Assembly (NCBI RefSeq): GCF_041928815.1
Contig: NZ_JBHFEI010000009.1
Location: forward strand, 186,001 to 250,000
Length of the DNA stretch: 64,000 nt
Reading direction: 5' to 3'
Source: JBHFEI01 sp041928815
GTDB taxonomy: Bacteria; Pseudomonadota; Alphaproteobacteria; Rhizobiales; Rhizobiaceae
Shown: positions 52,511-61,764 of the stretch, piece by piece
Numbering within the stretch: position 1 is the stretch's first letter
Layout: each line of letters starts with the position of its first letter
The notes under the pieces: model-generated
Databases searched by the model: none
The model's input: the letters and a program-made list of their open reading frames with translations, nothing else
What the model was told of the DNA's origin: nothing
Position numbers and translations under genes: made by a program

Positions 52511-53527
52511 CTACTTCGCGGCGACCTTGCCGCAGGTGGTCAGCGCGTCTTCCGGCGTGCAGGTCTCGGTGCCGGTCTGGATGAAGGGCTCGAGCTTCTC
52601 GCCCTTGGTCAGCTTGTCGAGCGCCATGATGGTCTCGTAGCCCATGTCGTAGGGGCGCTGGCCGATATTGTAGTGGCTGAGGCCTTCGGCGAGCAGCGGC
52701 AGCTGCGGGCCGAAATTGTCGCCGAAGACGACGACGAGGTCCTTGCTGTCAAGGCGCGCCTTCAGCGGCTCCATCGCCTGCTTGTAGGCCTGCGGCGCAT
52801 ACTGCGCCCAGCCACCGACGGCGACGAAGGCGGAGAGGTCGGGATGGTTGGTCATCACGTCGCGGACCTGCTGGGCGGCGAGCGCGATGTCGTCATTGTT
52901 GTAGACCGGGCAGCCGGCCGGCTCCGTCCAGCCGTTCTGGCCGGTCAGCTGGCCGGCGGGCTTGTCGCGGGTGGTGCCGGCGAGCGTGTCGCGGATGCCG
53001 TCGACGCGGGCCTTGAGGTTTTCAGATGCCGGCGCGCCGGACTGGATGCAGACCGTGCCGCCCTCCTTCTTGTGCTCCAGCACCTTCTTGGCGAGGTCGA
53101 CGCCGAAGGAATAGTTGTCGGTGCCGATATAGGTGGCGCGAAGACCGGCGTCTTCCGGCAGCACGTCCGTGTCGAAGGTGACGACCGGGATGCCCTTGTC
53201 GTTCGCCATCTTGAGAATGCGCGCCATCGCCTTCGGGTTGCCGGCGGAAATGCCGAGCCCGTCGACGCCGCGGGTGATCATGTCCTGGGCGAGCTGGACC
53301 TGCTTGGCCTCGTCATATTCCGTCGGGCCGATATAGGTGCAGGTGACGTCGCCGAGCTTCTTGGCGGCTTCCTTGCAGCCGGCGTCGATCGGCGGGCTGA
53401 AGGCGTTGTTCAGCACCTTGAAGACCAGCGCGAATTCACGGTCGGCGGCGTTGGCCGTCGAGCCGAGCGCGCAGAGCGCGATGACGGCCGACGAGGCGGC
53501 AAGCTTCAGTCCTTTGGACAGCGACAT
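52511..53527 (-). CDS. Sugar ABC transporter substrate-binding protein (FrcB/RbsB type)
   Basis: 338 residues with signal peptide SLSKGLKLAASSAVIALCALGSTANAAD (cleavage near 27). Type 1 periplasmic fold: FALVFKVLNNAFSPPIDAGCKEAA, YDEAKQVQLAQDMITRGVDGLGISAGN, PVVTFDTDV and a cysteine-bearing C-terminus (TETCTPEDALTTCGK). It feeds the permease and single-domain ATPase that precede it in the operon. The pattern resembles fructose/inositol-type binding proteins of rhizobia; the ligand is not certain. Confidence 0.9.
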   Translation of the reverse strand: MSLSKGLKLAASSAVIALCALGSTANAADREFALVFKVLNNAFSPPIDAGCKEAAKKLGDVTCTYIGPTEYDEAKQVQLAQDMITRGVDGLGISAGNPKAMARILKMANDKGIPVVTFDTDVLPEDAGLRATYIGTDNYSFGVDLAKKVLEHKKEGGTVCIQSGAPASENLKARVDGIRDTLAGTTRDKPAGQLTGQNGWTEPAGCPVYNNDDIALAAQQVRDVMTNHPDLSAFVAVGGWAQYAPQAYKQAMEPLKARLDSKDLVVVFGDNFGPQLPLLAEGLSHYNIGQRPYDMGYETIMALDKLTKGEKLEPFIQTGTETCTPEDALTTCGKVAAK

Positions 53528-53623
53528 GGTATCTCCTCCTTGAGTTCGCTGTAGAAGTCGGTCTCCTTCACGGCGCGGGCACTCCCGTTCCCGCGCCGCA
53601 AATCCCTTGTCTGCCGCGCCGGT

Positions 53624-54634
53624 TCAGCGGCGCAGCGAGCGGATGCGTTCGAGCAGCACCGCGGCGAGGATGAAGCCGCCGACGAAGGTGCCCTGCCAGA
53701 ACGGATTGACGCCGGCGATGAGCAGCGCGTTGCGGATCACCTCGATCAGGATCGAGCCGATCGCGGCCCCGAGCGCCGTGCCGAAGCCGCCCGTCAGCGA
53801 GGCGCCGCCGATGACGGTCGAGGCGATCGTCTGCAGTTCGTAGCCGGTGCCGATCGCATTGGTGACCGCACCGAGCCAGCCGACGAGGAAGACGGCGCTG
53901 ACGGCGGCCATCAGGCCGCTGAAGGCATAGGCCGAGATCTTGATCAGATCGACCGGGATGCCGGCGAGCCGGGCCGCGCCCTCGTTGCCGCCGATCGCGA
54001 AGATGTAGCGGCCCCAGCGCGTCATGGTCAGCAGGAAATGCAGGACGACGACGCCGGCGATCAGCGCGTAGACGACATTGGGGATGCCGAGCGTGTAGCC
54101 GCCGCCGAGCGCCAGGATCGCCTCCGTCGCCGTGCCGAATTCGTAGAAGACCTGGTTGTCGGTGACGACCAGGGCCAGGCTGCGCCCGATCGACAGCGTC
54201 GCCAGCGTGACGATGAAAGGCGGCAGTTTCGCGAGCGTGATCACCGCGCCGTTGATGGCGCCGAAGGCAAGCCCGATGAAGAGCGCGCCGGCGATGCCGA
54301 CCGGCAGGGGCGCGCCGGCATTGAGCAGGATGCCGAGGCTGACGCCGGAAAGGCCGAGGATCGAGCCGACCGAGATGTCGATGCCGCCGGAGATCAGCAC
54401 CGGCGTCATGCCGAGCGCCATCAGGCCGATGAAGCAGGCATTCTGCAGGATGTTCAAGAGGTTGCCGGAAGTGGCGAACTTGCCGGAGATCATCGACACG
54501 ACGAGGCCGAGCACGAGGATGGCGAGCGCGATCCACATTTCCTGCGTCAGCATCAGCCGGCGCAGCAGCGACCGGTCGTGCCGCTTCAGCAGGTCGACGT
54601 CCATGCCGGGAGGCGGGGTGTCTTGCTGGGACAT
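53624..54634 (-). CDS. Sugar ABC transporter permease (FrcC type)
   Basis: 336 residues, multi-span. LNILQNACFIGLMALGMTPVLISGGIDISVGSILGLSG and VIGGASLTGGFGTALGAAIGSILIEVIRNALL are characteristic of CUT2 permeases. A ~55-residue hydrophilic N-terminus precedes the first span, as in fructose/inositol-type permeases. It follows the ATPase gene by 12 bp, and AGGAGGA sits before the ATG. Confidence 0.9.
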   Translation of the reverse strand: MSQQDTPPPGMDVDLLKRHDRSLLRRLMLTQEMWIALAILVLGLVVSMISGKFATSGNLLNILQNACFIGLMALGMTPVLISGGIDISVGSILGLSGVSLGILLNAGAPLPVGIAGALFIGLAFGAINGAVITLAKLPPFIVTLATLSIGRSLALVVTDNQVFYEFGTATEAILALGGGYTLGIPNVVYALIAGVVVLHFLLTMTRWGRYIFAIGGNEGAARLAGIPVDLIKISAYAFSGLMAAVSAVFLVGWLGAVTNAIGTGYELQTIASTVIGGASLTGGFGTALGAAIGSILIEVIRNALLIAGVNPFWQGTFVGGFILAAVLLERIRSLRR

Positions 54635-54646
54635 GGGCTCTCCTCC

Positions 54647-55390
54647 TCAGGCGGTCTGGATGGCGCCGGTGATGAGGCCGGTGACCTCCTCCGGGCTCGA
54701 TTGCGCGATCTGCTTGTCGGCGACCTTGCGGCCGCGCCGCATCACCACCACCCGGTCGCAGACGTCGAAGACGTCGGGCATGCGGTGGCTGATCAGGATC
54801 ACCGACAGGCCCTGGTCCTTCATGCGCCGGATCAGCGCCAGCACCTCCGCCACCTGGCGCACGCTGATCGCCGCCGTCGGCTCGTCCATCAGCACCAGCT
54901 TGGAATTGGACAGGCGCGTGCGGGCAATGGCGACGGCCTGGCGCTGGCCGCCGGACATGCGGTCGACGAGGTCGGCGGGCCGCGTCTCGGATTTCAGTTC
55001 GCGGAAGAGCTCGGCCGCGCGCCGGTTCATCGCGGCCTTGTCGAGCACGCGGAACGGGCCGATCCGGCGCATCGCCTCGCGGCCGAGGAAGACGTTGGCG
55101 GCGGCCGTCAGGTTGTTGCAGAGCGCCAGGTCCTGGTAGACGACCTCGATGCCGTGGCGCCGCGCGTCGGCGGGGCCGGAGAGATGCACCTCGGCGCCCT
55201 CGAACAGGTAGCGCCCGGCGGTCGGCTGGAAATTGCCGGCGATCGTCTTCACCAGCGTCGATTTTCCCGCGCCGTTGTCGCCCATCAGGCCGAGCACCTC
55301 GCCGCGGTTGATGTCGATCGACACGCCGTCGAGCGCGCGGATGGCGCCGAACTCCATGACGATGTTCTCGAGACGGGCGAGCCTCTCCAT
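54647..55390 (-). CDS. Sugar ABC transporter ATP-binding protein, single domain (FrcA type)
   Basis: 247 residues from the ATG at 55390 (GGAGGAGG 4-5 nt upstream). It has a single ABC domain: Walker A GDNGAGKST (37-45), VYQDLALCNNLT Q-loop, signature MSGGQR (145-150), Walker B LVLMDEPTA and ISHRMPDVFDVCD. Unlike the fused RbsA type in the other locus, this is the half-size FrcA-like form that dimerises. It is first in the operon, with a probable ROK operator just upstream. Confidence 0.9.
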   Translation of the reverse strand: MERLARLENIVMEFGAIRALDGVSIDINRGEVLGLMGDNGAGKSTLVKTIAGNFQPTAGRYLFEGAEVHLSGPADARRHGIEVVYQDLALCNNLTAAANVFLGREAMRRIGPFRVLDKAAMNRRAAELFRELKSETRPADLVDRMSGGQRQAVAIARTRLSNSKLVLMDEPTAAISVRQVAEVLALIRRMKDQGLSVILISHRMPDVFDVCDRVVVMRRGRKVADKQIAQSSPEEVTGLITGAIQTA

Positions 55391-55414
55391 CCAACCTCCT
55401 CCCAAAGTCCGGAT

Positions 55415-55425
55415 AAATATCTTTC
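55415..55425 (-). promoter_or_regulatory. Candidate ROK operator, transporter side
   Basis: On the minus strand GAAAGATATTT, next to the near-palindrome CTTTCTTAAAGTAAG (55421-55435, pattern CTTWCTTWAAGWAAG), 25 bp upstream of the ATPase start. The same GAAAGATATTT occurs upstream of the divergent ROK repressor gene at 55588-55598. Confidence 0.5.
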
Positions 55426-55587
55426 TTAAAGTAAGGAATAGGAAGCCTCCGCGCTTGTCAACGATTTGTTTACGGGCGCCGATCGCGGAATTTGCGTCAG
55501 GAATGCTGACATATTGGGCGACATGCCGCTTTTTCGGTTTTTTCTGCTCCTTTCCGTCTCGGTCCTGGTCGATTTTTTCTCGAACGG

Positions 55588-55598
55588 GAAAGATATTT
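55588..55598 (+). promoter_or_regulatory. Candidate ROK operator, repressor side
   Basis: GAAAGATATTT followed by a T-run and ACAAAGGAAAGAAA, 70 bp before the ROK repressor start. It is identical to the motif on the opposite strand upstream of the transporter operon, so one protein could bind both, probably the ROK repressor itself. Confidence 0.5.
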
Positions 55599-55667
55599 TT
55601 TTACAAAGGAAAGAAATGCGCTAGGCTTCCGCGAGGAGAAGGGCGCGAGGGGAGGAGAGCGCGGACG

Positions 55668-56876
55668 ATGGCGGACCAGACGCTGGCCAAGGAGGTCAAC
55701 GAGCGGCAGATCCTCAGGTTCCTGAGGCTGTCGGGCCCGGCGAGCCGGGCCGAGATCGCGCGCCATCTCGCCGTCACCCCGGCCTCGGTGACGCGCCTCG
55801 TCAACGGGCTCGCCGCCCGAGGGCTCCTGCGCGAGGTCGCGCCTGGCGAGGCGGCGCGGCCGGGCGGGCGCGATGCCGGGCGTCCCGGCGTGTCGCTCGC
55901 CCTCAATCCGGCCTCGGTCTATTTCCTCGGCGTCGAGATCGGCGTCGGCATCCTGCGCTACGCGCTGATCGACCTCACCGCCGCGAGCGTCGTCACCTCC
56001 GACGTGCATGTCAGCCGCACCATCGCACCGGAGGCCGTGGTCGAGGCGATCGCCGCCCATGTGGCGATGCTGGAGCGCGACCTGCGCTATGCCGGCCGCG
56101 TCCAGGGCGTCGGCGTCACCGTGCCGGGCGTCGTCAATTCCGAGGGTTTCGTCGTCAACCTGCCGATCCTCGGCTGGAAGGCGGTCGACCTGCTGACCCC
56201 GCTGCAGGCGGCGGTCGCCCGGCCCTGCTTCGTCGAGAACGACGCCAACGCCGCCGCCTTCGGCACGGTCTACACCCTGCCGGAGCTGCAGGAGGGCTGC
56301 TCGGTCTTTCTCGTCATCGGCAGGGGCTGCGGCGGCGCGGCGGTGATCAACGGCCGGCTGATGCGCGGGGCGAGCGGGGCGGGCGGCGAGCTCGGCCACA
56401 TGCGCATCGGGCCGGCAGGCGCGGGCGGGGCGACATGCAGCTGCGGCCATCGCGGCTGCCTCGAAAGCCGGGTCGGGCTCGACGCGCTGGCGCGCGCCTG
56501 GAAGGGCACGGACGACCTGACGGAGGCCGCCTTCGAGACGCTCGCCGGCGATGCGGCGGCGGCCTATCGCGCCGGCGAGGCGGGCGCGGTCGCCGCCGTC
56601 GGCGACCTTATCGAGGCGCTGACGCTCGGCATGGTCAGCCTCGCCAATATCTTCAACCCCTCGACCATCTTCCTCGGCGGCGCCCTCGGGCCCGTGCTCT
56701 CGCTTTTCCGCGACGACCTCGAACGGGCCGTCGCCGACGGCATCGTTCCCGGCCTGCCGGCGCCGCAGCTCAGCCTCTTCAGCCTCGAACCCTACGAATG
56801 CGCCGTCGGCGTCGCCGCGATCGCCCACCAGCGCTGCTTCCACGCCGCGCGCATCGACCGCGACATGGCCGGGTGA
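55668..56876 (+). CDS. ROK family transcriptional repressor (XylR/NagC type)
   Basis: 402 residues from the ATG at 55668 (GGAGGAG upstream). An N-terminal winged helix (about 10-75: ILRFLRLSGPASRAEIARHLAVTPASVTRLVNGLAARGLL) is fused to a ROK sugar-binding domain (VENDANAAAFGT, GRGCGGAAVINGRLMRGASGAGGELGHMRIG, zinc motif CSCGHRGCLES). It is divergent from the Frc-type transporter operon, with shared motifs in the 277-bp gap, so it most likely represses that catabolic cluster until its sugar ligand binds. Confidence 0.9.
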   Translation: MADQTLAKEVNERQILRFLRLSGPASRAEIARHLAVTPASVTRLVNGLAARGLLREVAPGEAARPGGRDAGRPGVSLALNPASVYFLGVEIGVGILRYALIDLTAASVVTSDVHVSRTIAPEAVVEAIAAHVAMLERDLRYAGRVQGVGVTVPGVVNSEGFVVNLPILGWKAVDLLTPLQAAVARPCFVENDANAAAFGTVYTLPELQEGCSVFLVIGRGCGGAAVINGRLMRGASGAGGELGHMRIGPAGAGGATCSCGHRGCLESRVGLDALARAWKGTDDLTEAAFETLAGDAAAAYRAGEAGAVAAVGDLIEALTLGMVSLANIFNPSTIFLGGALGPVLSLFRDDLERAVADGIVPGLPAPQLSLFSLEPYECAVGVAAIAHQRCFHAARIDRDMAG

Positions 56877-57023
56877 GGGGCGGGCTGAGAGGGCTGGCCG
56901 AGGGGCGGCCGATCCCGTCGGGACGCCCGGGTAACCTTAACCGCAGAGAGTGCCGGCGCGGCCATTGCCGCCGGTCCCGGCCTGTGCGCACTATCGGCGC
57001 CTCACTCGAAACGGGGGCCGGTG

Positions 57024-58160
57024 ATGAGGGTCTTTCGCGGGCTTGACGGCGCGAGGGGACTGCTGGCGACGGCGGTCGTCCTGTCGCATGCGGTGCAGCT
57101 GACCGGCGTGGCGAACGGAGCGGCGATCTATCCGTTCTTCCAGGCCTTCGGCGACGTCTCGGTGCGCGTCTTCATCATGCTGAGCGGCTTCGTCATCACC
57201 CATCTCCTCACCGAGCGCCGCGAACGCTACGGCGTCTACATCACCCGGCGCTTCTTCCGCCTCTATCCGGTCTATCTCGCCTGCCTGGCGCTCGGCCTGG
57301 TCGCGACCGGCCTGTTCTTCCACGTCCTGCCGACCCATCCCTGGGGCGAGCTCCTGCCGATCAGCCCGCGCCTCTCCGGCCAGATCGAGAGCAGCGCCGG
57401 CCTCGGCTATCCGGCCCACCTGATCGCCCATCTGACGATGCTGCACGGCGTCATCCCCGACACGGTCTTCTACGGTTCGGAATTCCTCTTCCTGCCGCCG
57501 GCCTGGAGCCTGTCGCTCGAATGGCAGTTCTACCTGATCGCGCCCTTCGTGCTCGCCGCGCTCTCCACCCGGCTCGGCGCGGCCGCCCTCTGCCTTGCCG
57601 CGCTCGGCGCCTTCATGGCCTACAAGACGGGCGTCTTCGGCAGCTTCGTGCTGCCGAGCTTCCTGCCGGGCGCGCTGCACTGGTTCGCGGTCGGCATCGC
57701 GAGCCGCCTCTTCCTGCCCGCGATCGAGCGCCGCCCCCGGCTCTTCGGCGTGCTCGCGCTGGCGCTGACCGGGGCGCTGGCGCTCGCCCGTCCCGCCCAT
57801 CTCGAATTCTTCCTCTGGGCGCTCCTCTTCGTCCATGCGATCGGCGCGCTGCCGGTCCTGACGCGGGCGCTTCGGCCGCTGCTCGAAAACCCGCCCGTCG
57901 AGGCGCTCGGCGCGCGCTCCTACCCGCTCTACCTCGCGCATTATCCGGTGATCGAGCTGCTCGTCGCCGGTGCCGCCCTTGCCGGGCTCGGCTACGGCAC
58001 GATGGCGGCGCTGACGCTTGCGGCCGCCTATCCGCTGTCGCTCGCGCTTGCCGGCCTGCTGCATCATCGGCTGGAGAAGCCCGGCATCGCCTTCGGCGCG
58101 CAGGTCGCAGCGCTCCTGCGCGACGGCCGGCTCGGCCGGAGGGTCGCGCCTCGCGGCTGA
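57024..58160 (+). CDS. Acyltransferase 3 family integral membrane protein
   Basis: 378 residues with about ten membrane spans. N-terminal FRGLDGARGLLATAVVLSHAV with the conserved His of the OafA/NodX family, FVITHLLTERRERYGVYITRRFFRLYPVYL (the conserved Arg and RLYP motif), and AWSLSLEWQFYLIAP. These proteins transfer acetyl or other acyl groups to sugars of surface polysaccharides or lipids. GGGGG lies upstream of the ATG at 57024; a GTG at 57021 is possible. It appears as a single gene, with 147 bp from the ROK repressor. Confidence 0.86.
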   Translation: MRVFRGLDGARGLLATAVVLSHAVQLTGVANGAAIYPFFQAFGDVSVRVFIMLSGFVITHLLTERRERYGVYITRRFFRLYPVYLACLALGLVATGLFFHVLPTHPWGELLPISPRLSGQIESSAGLGYPAHLIAHLTMLHGVIPDTVFYGSEFLFLPPAWSLSLEWQFYLIAPFVLAALSTRLGAAALCLAALGAFMAYKTGVFGSFVLPSFLPGALHWFAVGIASRLFLPAIERRPRLFGVLALALTGALALARPAHLEFFLWALLFVHAIGALPVLTRALRPLLENPPVEALGARSYPLYLAHYPVIELLVAGAALAGLGYGTMAALTLAAAYPLSLALAGLLHHRLEKPGIAFGAQVAALLRDGRLGRRVAPRG

Positions 58161-58170
58161 GGCGCGCGGC

Positions 58171-58566
58171 TTACGGCTCGCCGCGCCCTTCGCCCTCGCG
58201 GTCGCCCGGATAATGCCGCGCGAGCGGGAAAGGCGGCAGCCAGGATTCGCGCCGCACCGTCCAGTTCTCGTAGGTCGGCACCAGCCGGTCCGGCGCATCG
58301 AGCGCGCCGAGATGGACCTCGACCTCGTCGCCCGTGCGCGCAAACACCGATCCGCCGCAGCGCGGGCAGAAGAAGCGCCCGGCATAGGATTGCGGCGCGC
58401 CGGTCACCGTCACGGCGTCCTCGGGGAAGATGGCCGAGGCATGGAACAGCGCGCCGTGATGCTTGCGGCAGTCGAGGCAGTGGCAGAGCCCGACGCGGTA
58501 GGGGGCGCCGCGCGCCACGAGACGGATGTCGCCGCACAGGCACCCGCCGGTCAGATCCTCCGCCAT
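58171..58566 (-). CDS. GFA/CENP-V fold protein
   Basis: 131 residues. Zinc-binding cysteine pattern GCLCG (8-12), CHCLDCRKHHG, and FCPRCGGSVFAR are the complete set for the GFA family, whose founding member (Gfa) condenses glutathione and formaldehyde. Most relatives have other or unknown roles. Here it closes an N-demethylation operon that would release formaldehyde, being 48 bp after the demethylase stop on the same strand, so a role in formaldehyde handling is plausible but unproven. Confidence 0.82.
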   Translation of the reverse strand: MAEDLTGGCLCGDIRLVARGAPYRVGLCHCLDCRKHHGALFHASAIFPEDAVTVTGAPQSYAGRFFCPRCGGSVFARTGDEVEVHLGALDAPDRLVPTYENWTVRRESWLPPFPLARHYPGDREGEGRGEP

Positions 58567-58614
58567 CCCGCCTCTCCCTTCGCCATCGGCACGGTCCTTT
58601 GAGCGTTACACCGC

Positions 58615-60651
58615 TCAGAGGTCCTTGGCGAGCCTCAGCCCGTCATAGATCGCCGCGTGGGTGTTGCGCGCGGCAACCGCGTCGCCGATGCGGAAGAGCT
58701 GGAAGGCGCCCGCCGGATTGCGCAGGACATCCTGCGGCAGGCCGTCGATGAAGGCCGCGTGCGACAGTTCGCCGAGATTGGAGGACGCCGGCTTCAGCGC
58801 GAAATAGAGCTCGTCCAGCGGCCGCGTGCCATGGTTGACGACGACCTGGTCGACGAGGCGCTCGCGCGTGACGCCGCCATAATCGCTGCCGATCAGGGCC
58901 GCGAGCCCGTTGCCGCGTCTCTCGACCGAAAGCAGCCGGTAGGTGACGGTGAAGGTGACGTCGTGCGGCTGCAGCGCGCGCATGTAGGGAACGAGGTTCA
59001 TCCCCATCACCTCGGGCGAGAAGCTGCGGTCGGGCGTCATGATCTCGACCTTCGCCCCGGCCTTCGCCAGCACCTCGGCCGCCTGCAGGGCCGCGTGGTC
59101 GCCGGCATCGTCGAAGACGAGCACGTTTGCGCCGGGCTTCACGTCGCCGGAAAGGATGTCCCAGGCCGAGACCACCAGGTCGTTTCCGGCCGACAGGATC
59201 TCCGTGTGCGGCAGGCCGCCGGTGGCGACGACGACGACGTCCGGCGCCTCGGCAAGCACCGTGTCGGCCTCGGCATAGGTGTTGAAGTGGAAGGCGACGC
59301 CGGCCTTCTCGCATTGCGCCACGCGCCAGTCGATGATGCCGATCATCTCGCGCCGGCGCGGGCTCAGCGCCGTCAGCCGCACCTGGCCGCCCGGCCGGTC
59401 GGCCGCCTCGAACACGGTCACGGCATGGCCGCGCCCGGCGGCGACGCGCGCCGCCTCGAGCCCCGCCGGCCCGGCGCCGACGATGACGATCCTGCGCGGC
59501 GCCGGCGCGGTCTCGATCCGGTGCGGCATGTGCTCCTCGCGCCCGGTCGCCGCATTGTGGATGCAATAGGCGGCACCGCCCTGGTAGATCCGGTCGAGAC
59601 AGTAATTGGCGCCGACGCAGGGGCGGATGTCGTCCTCGCGCTTCTCGACGATCTTCCGCACGATGTGCGGGTCGGTCATGTGCGCCCGCGTCATGCCGAC
59701 GAGGTCGACCTTGCCGCTCGCCACCGCATGGCGCGCCGTCGCCACGTCCGGAATGCGCGCGGCGTGGAACACCGGCATGCCGGTCGCGGCGCGGATCGTG
59801 CCGGCGAAATCGAGATGGGGGGCGCTTGCCATGCCCTGGATCGGGATGACGTCGGTCAGCGCCGGGTCAGTGTCGATATGGCCGCGGATGACGTTGAGGA
59901 AATCGACGAGGCCGCTTTTCGCGAGCCGCAGCGCGATCTCGGTGCCCTCGCCGGCGTCGATGCCGCCCTCGACCGCCTCGTCGCCGACATGGCGCAGGCC
60001 GACGATGAAATCGGGGCCGACGCGGCCGCGGATTGCTTCCAGCACCTCGAAGGTGAAGCGCAGCCGGTTGTCGAGGCTGCCGCCATAGGGCCCTTCGAGC
60101 GTGTTGGTCAGCGGCGACCAGAACTGATCCATCAGGTGGCCATAGGCCTCGATCTCGATGCCGTCCATGCCGCCGGCCTGCATCCGCTCGGCCGCGTCCG
60201 CATAGTCCGTGACGATGCGGGCGATGTCGTGGTCCTCCATCTGCTTGGGGAAGGCGCGGTGGGCGGCCTCGCGGTTGTGCGAGGGCGAGACGACCGGCAG
60301 CCAGTCGCCCTTGTCCCAGCGGGTGCGCCGGCCGAGATGGGTGAGCTGGATCATCACCGCCGCCCCTTCGGCATGCACCGCGTCGGTCAGCGCCTTCAGG
60401 TGCGGCACGATCTCGTCCCTGTAGGCGAGCAGGTTGTTGAAGGCGGGCGGGCTGTCGCGCGAGACGGCCGCCGATCCCGCCGTCATCGTCATGGCGACGC
60501 CGCCCTTCGCGCGCTCGACGTGGTAGGCGCGGTAGCGCGCCGTCGGCATGCCGTCCTCGGGATAGGCCGGCTCGTGCGCGGTGACGATGATGCGGTTCCT
60601 GAGCGTCAGGTGCTTCAGCCGGAAGGGCTGGAGGAGGGGGTCGTTGGACAT
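58615..60651 (-). CDS. TMADH-type FAD/FMN demethylase (dimethylglycine/N-methylproline demethylase-like)
   Basis: 678 residues from MSNDPLLQPF at 60651. The N-terminal FMN-binding TIM barrel of the old-yellow-enzyme family (about 1-370: AHEPAYPEDG, MIQLTHLGRR) is followed by 4Fe-4S ligands (CVGANYCLDRIY...CIHN), then an FAD/NAD-binding unit (IVIVGAGPAGLEAARVAAGRGHAVTVFEA). This is the layout of trimethylamine dehydrogenase and of bacterial demethylases DgcA/StcD that remove N-methyl groups as formaldehyde. It is next to a GbcA/Stc2-type Rieske system, so it would act on the product of the first demethylation. Confidence 0.87.
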   Translation of the reverse strand: MSNDPLLQPFRLKHLTLRNRIIVTAHEPAYPEDGMPTARYRAYHVERAKGGVAMTMTAGSAAVSRDSPPAFNNLLAYRDEIVPHLKALTDAVHAEGAAVMIQLTHLGRRTRWDKGDWLPVVSPSHNREAAHRAFPKQMEDHDIARIVTDYADAAERMQAGGMDGIEIEAYGHLMDQFWSPLTNTLEGPYGGSLDNRLRFTFEVLEAIRGRVGPDFIVGLRHVGDEAVEGGIDAGEGTEIALRLAKSGLVDFLNVIRGHIDTDPALTDVIPIQGMASAPHLDFAGTIRAATGMPVFHAARIPDVATARHAVASGKVDLVGMTRAHMTDPHIVRKIVEKREDDIRPCVGANYCLDRIYQGGAAYCIHNAATGREEHMPHRIETAPAPRRIVIVGAGPAGLEAARVAAGRGHAVTVFEAADRPGGQVRLTALSPRRREMIGIIDWRVAQCEKAGVAFHFNTYAEADTVLAEAPDVVVVATGGLPHTEILSAGNDLVVSAWDILSGDVKPGANVLVFDDAGDHAALQAAEVLAKAGAKVEIMTPDRSFSPEVMGMNLVPYMRALQPHDVTFTVTYRLLSVERRGNGLAALIGSDYGGVTRERLVDQVVVNHGTRPLDELYFALKPASSNLGELSHAAFIDGLPQDVLRNPAGAFQLFRIGDAVAARNTHAAIYDGLRLAKDL

Positions 60652-60726
60652 CGGGTCTGTTCCGTCATCGGGGCGTGGCGGGGGCCGCGCGGCGGGAAGG
60701 GAGGGCAAGCGAAGGGAAGGCGCGCG

Positions 60727-61764
60727 TCAGCGGTCGATCACGAGGTCGCTCAAGGGTCTGGAGCAGCAGGGCAGGAACAGGCCGGCGTCGATCTCGCGCT
60801 GGCGGATGCCGCCATTGTGCGCCATGTCGACCCTGCCGCTGACCAGCGTCGACTTGCAGGTGCCGCACAGGCCGTTGGCGCAGGAGGAGGGCAGCCGCAC
60901 GCCGGCCTTGCGCGCGACGGAGAGCACCGTCTGCCCGGCCGCCACCTCGATCATGCGCTTCTGCTTCGCGAACTCGACCCGGAAGAGCCGCTCGCCCGCC
61001 GCGACCGGCGCCGGCGCCTCGGCGGCCGGCTCGAAGCTCTCCTCGATATAGCGGCCGGGGGCGACGCCCGCGCCTTCGGCGATCCGGCGCGCCTGCGCCA
61101 TGAAGGGGGCGGGGCCGCAGCACAGCACGGTCCGCTCTGTAAGGTCCGGCACGGCGAGCGCCATCAGCGCCGGCGAGATGCGGCCGGAAAGCCCCGGCCA
61201 GGACGGTTCGCCTGCGAGCGTCTCCGGCAGGAGGATCAGGCGCAGGCCCTTCAGCCGCTCGGCGAGCCGGGCGAGGTCGGCGCGGAAGACGAGGTCGCGC
61301 GGCGTGCGCGCCGCATGCAGGAACACGGCGTCGACGGGGCGGGCATGGTCGGCGAGCTCGCGCACCATCGCCATCACCGGCGTGATGCCGGAGCCGCCGC
61401 TGAGGAAGAGGTATTTGTCGCCCGCCGGCCGGACGAAGCGGCCGAGCGGACCGCTGGCGGCAAGCGTCGTGCCGGCCGTCACCGTGTCGTGGAACCAGTT
61501 GGAGACCTTCCCGCCGGGGACGCGCTTGACCGTGACCGAGACGGCGTTGCGGCGCAGCGGCGAGGAGGAGAAACTGTAGCAGCGCGTCTCGCGCGCGCCG
61601 TCGATCGCGACGTCGAAGGAGAGATACTGCCCCGCCTCGAAGGCGATGGGCCGTCCGTCCGCCGCGACGAAGGTGAAGGTTCTGACGTCGGCCGTCTCCT
61701 CGTGCACGTCGACGCAGACGAGCGCGGTCCCGGCGTCCGCCGCCCCTTGCGGCTCAATAGCCAT
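60727..61764 (-). CDS. Ferredoxin-NAD(P) reductase component of a Rieske oxygenase (GbcB-like)
   Basis: 345 residues. The FAD-binding barrel (RCYSFSSSP), NAD-binding domain with LSGGSGITPVMAMVREL and CCGPAPFMA, and a C-terminal plant-type 2Fe-2S domain (SSCANGLCGTCKSTLVSG, a distal CC) are in the order of GbcB and similar reductases. It passes electrons from NAD(P)H to the Rieske oxygenase encoded just before it; the two genes overlap by 11 nt. It should be membrane-independent and cytoplasmic. Confidence 0.89.
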   Translation of the reverse strand: MAIEPQGAADAGTALVCVDVHEETADVRTFTFVAADGRPIAFEAGQYLSFDVAIDGARETRCYSFSSSPLRRNAVSVTVKRVPGGKVSNWFHDTVTAGTTLAASGPLGRFVRPAGDKYLFLSGGSGITPVMAMVRELADHARPVDAVFLHAARTPRDLVFRADLARLAERLKGLRLILLPETLAGEPSWPGLSGRISPALMALAVPDLTERTVLCCGPAPFMAQARRIAEGAGVAPGRYIEESFEPAAEAPAPVAAGERLFRVEFAKQKRMIEVAAGQTVLSVARKAGVRLPSSCANGLCGTCKSTLVSGRVDMAHNGGIRQREIDAGLFLPCCSRPLSDLVIDR

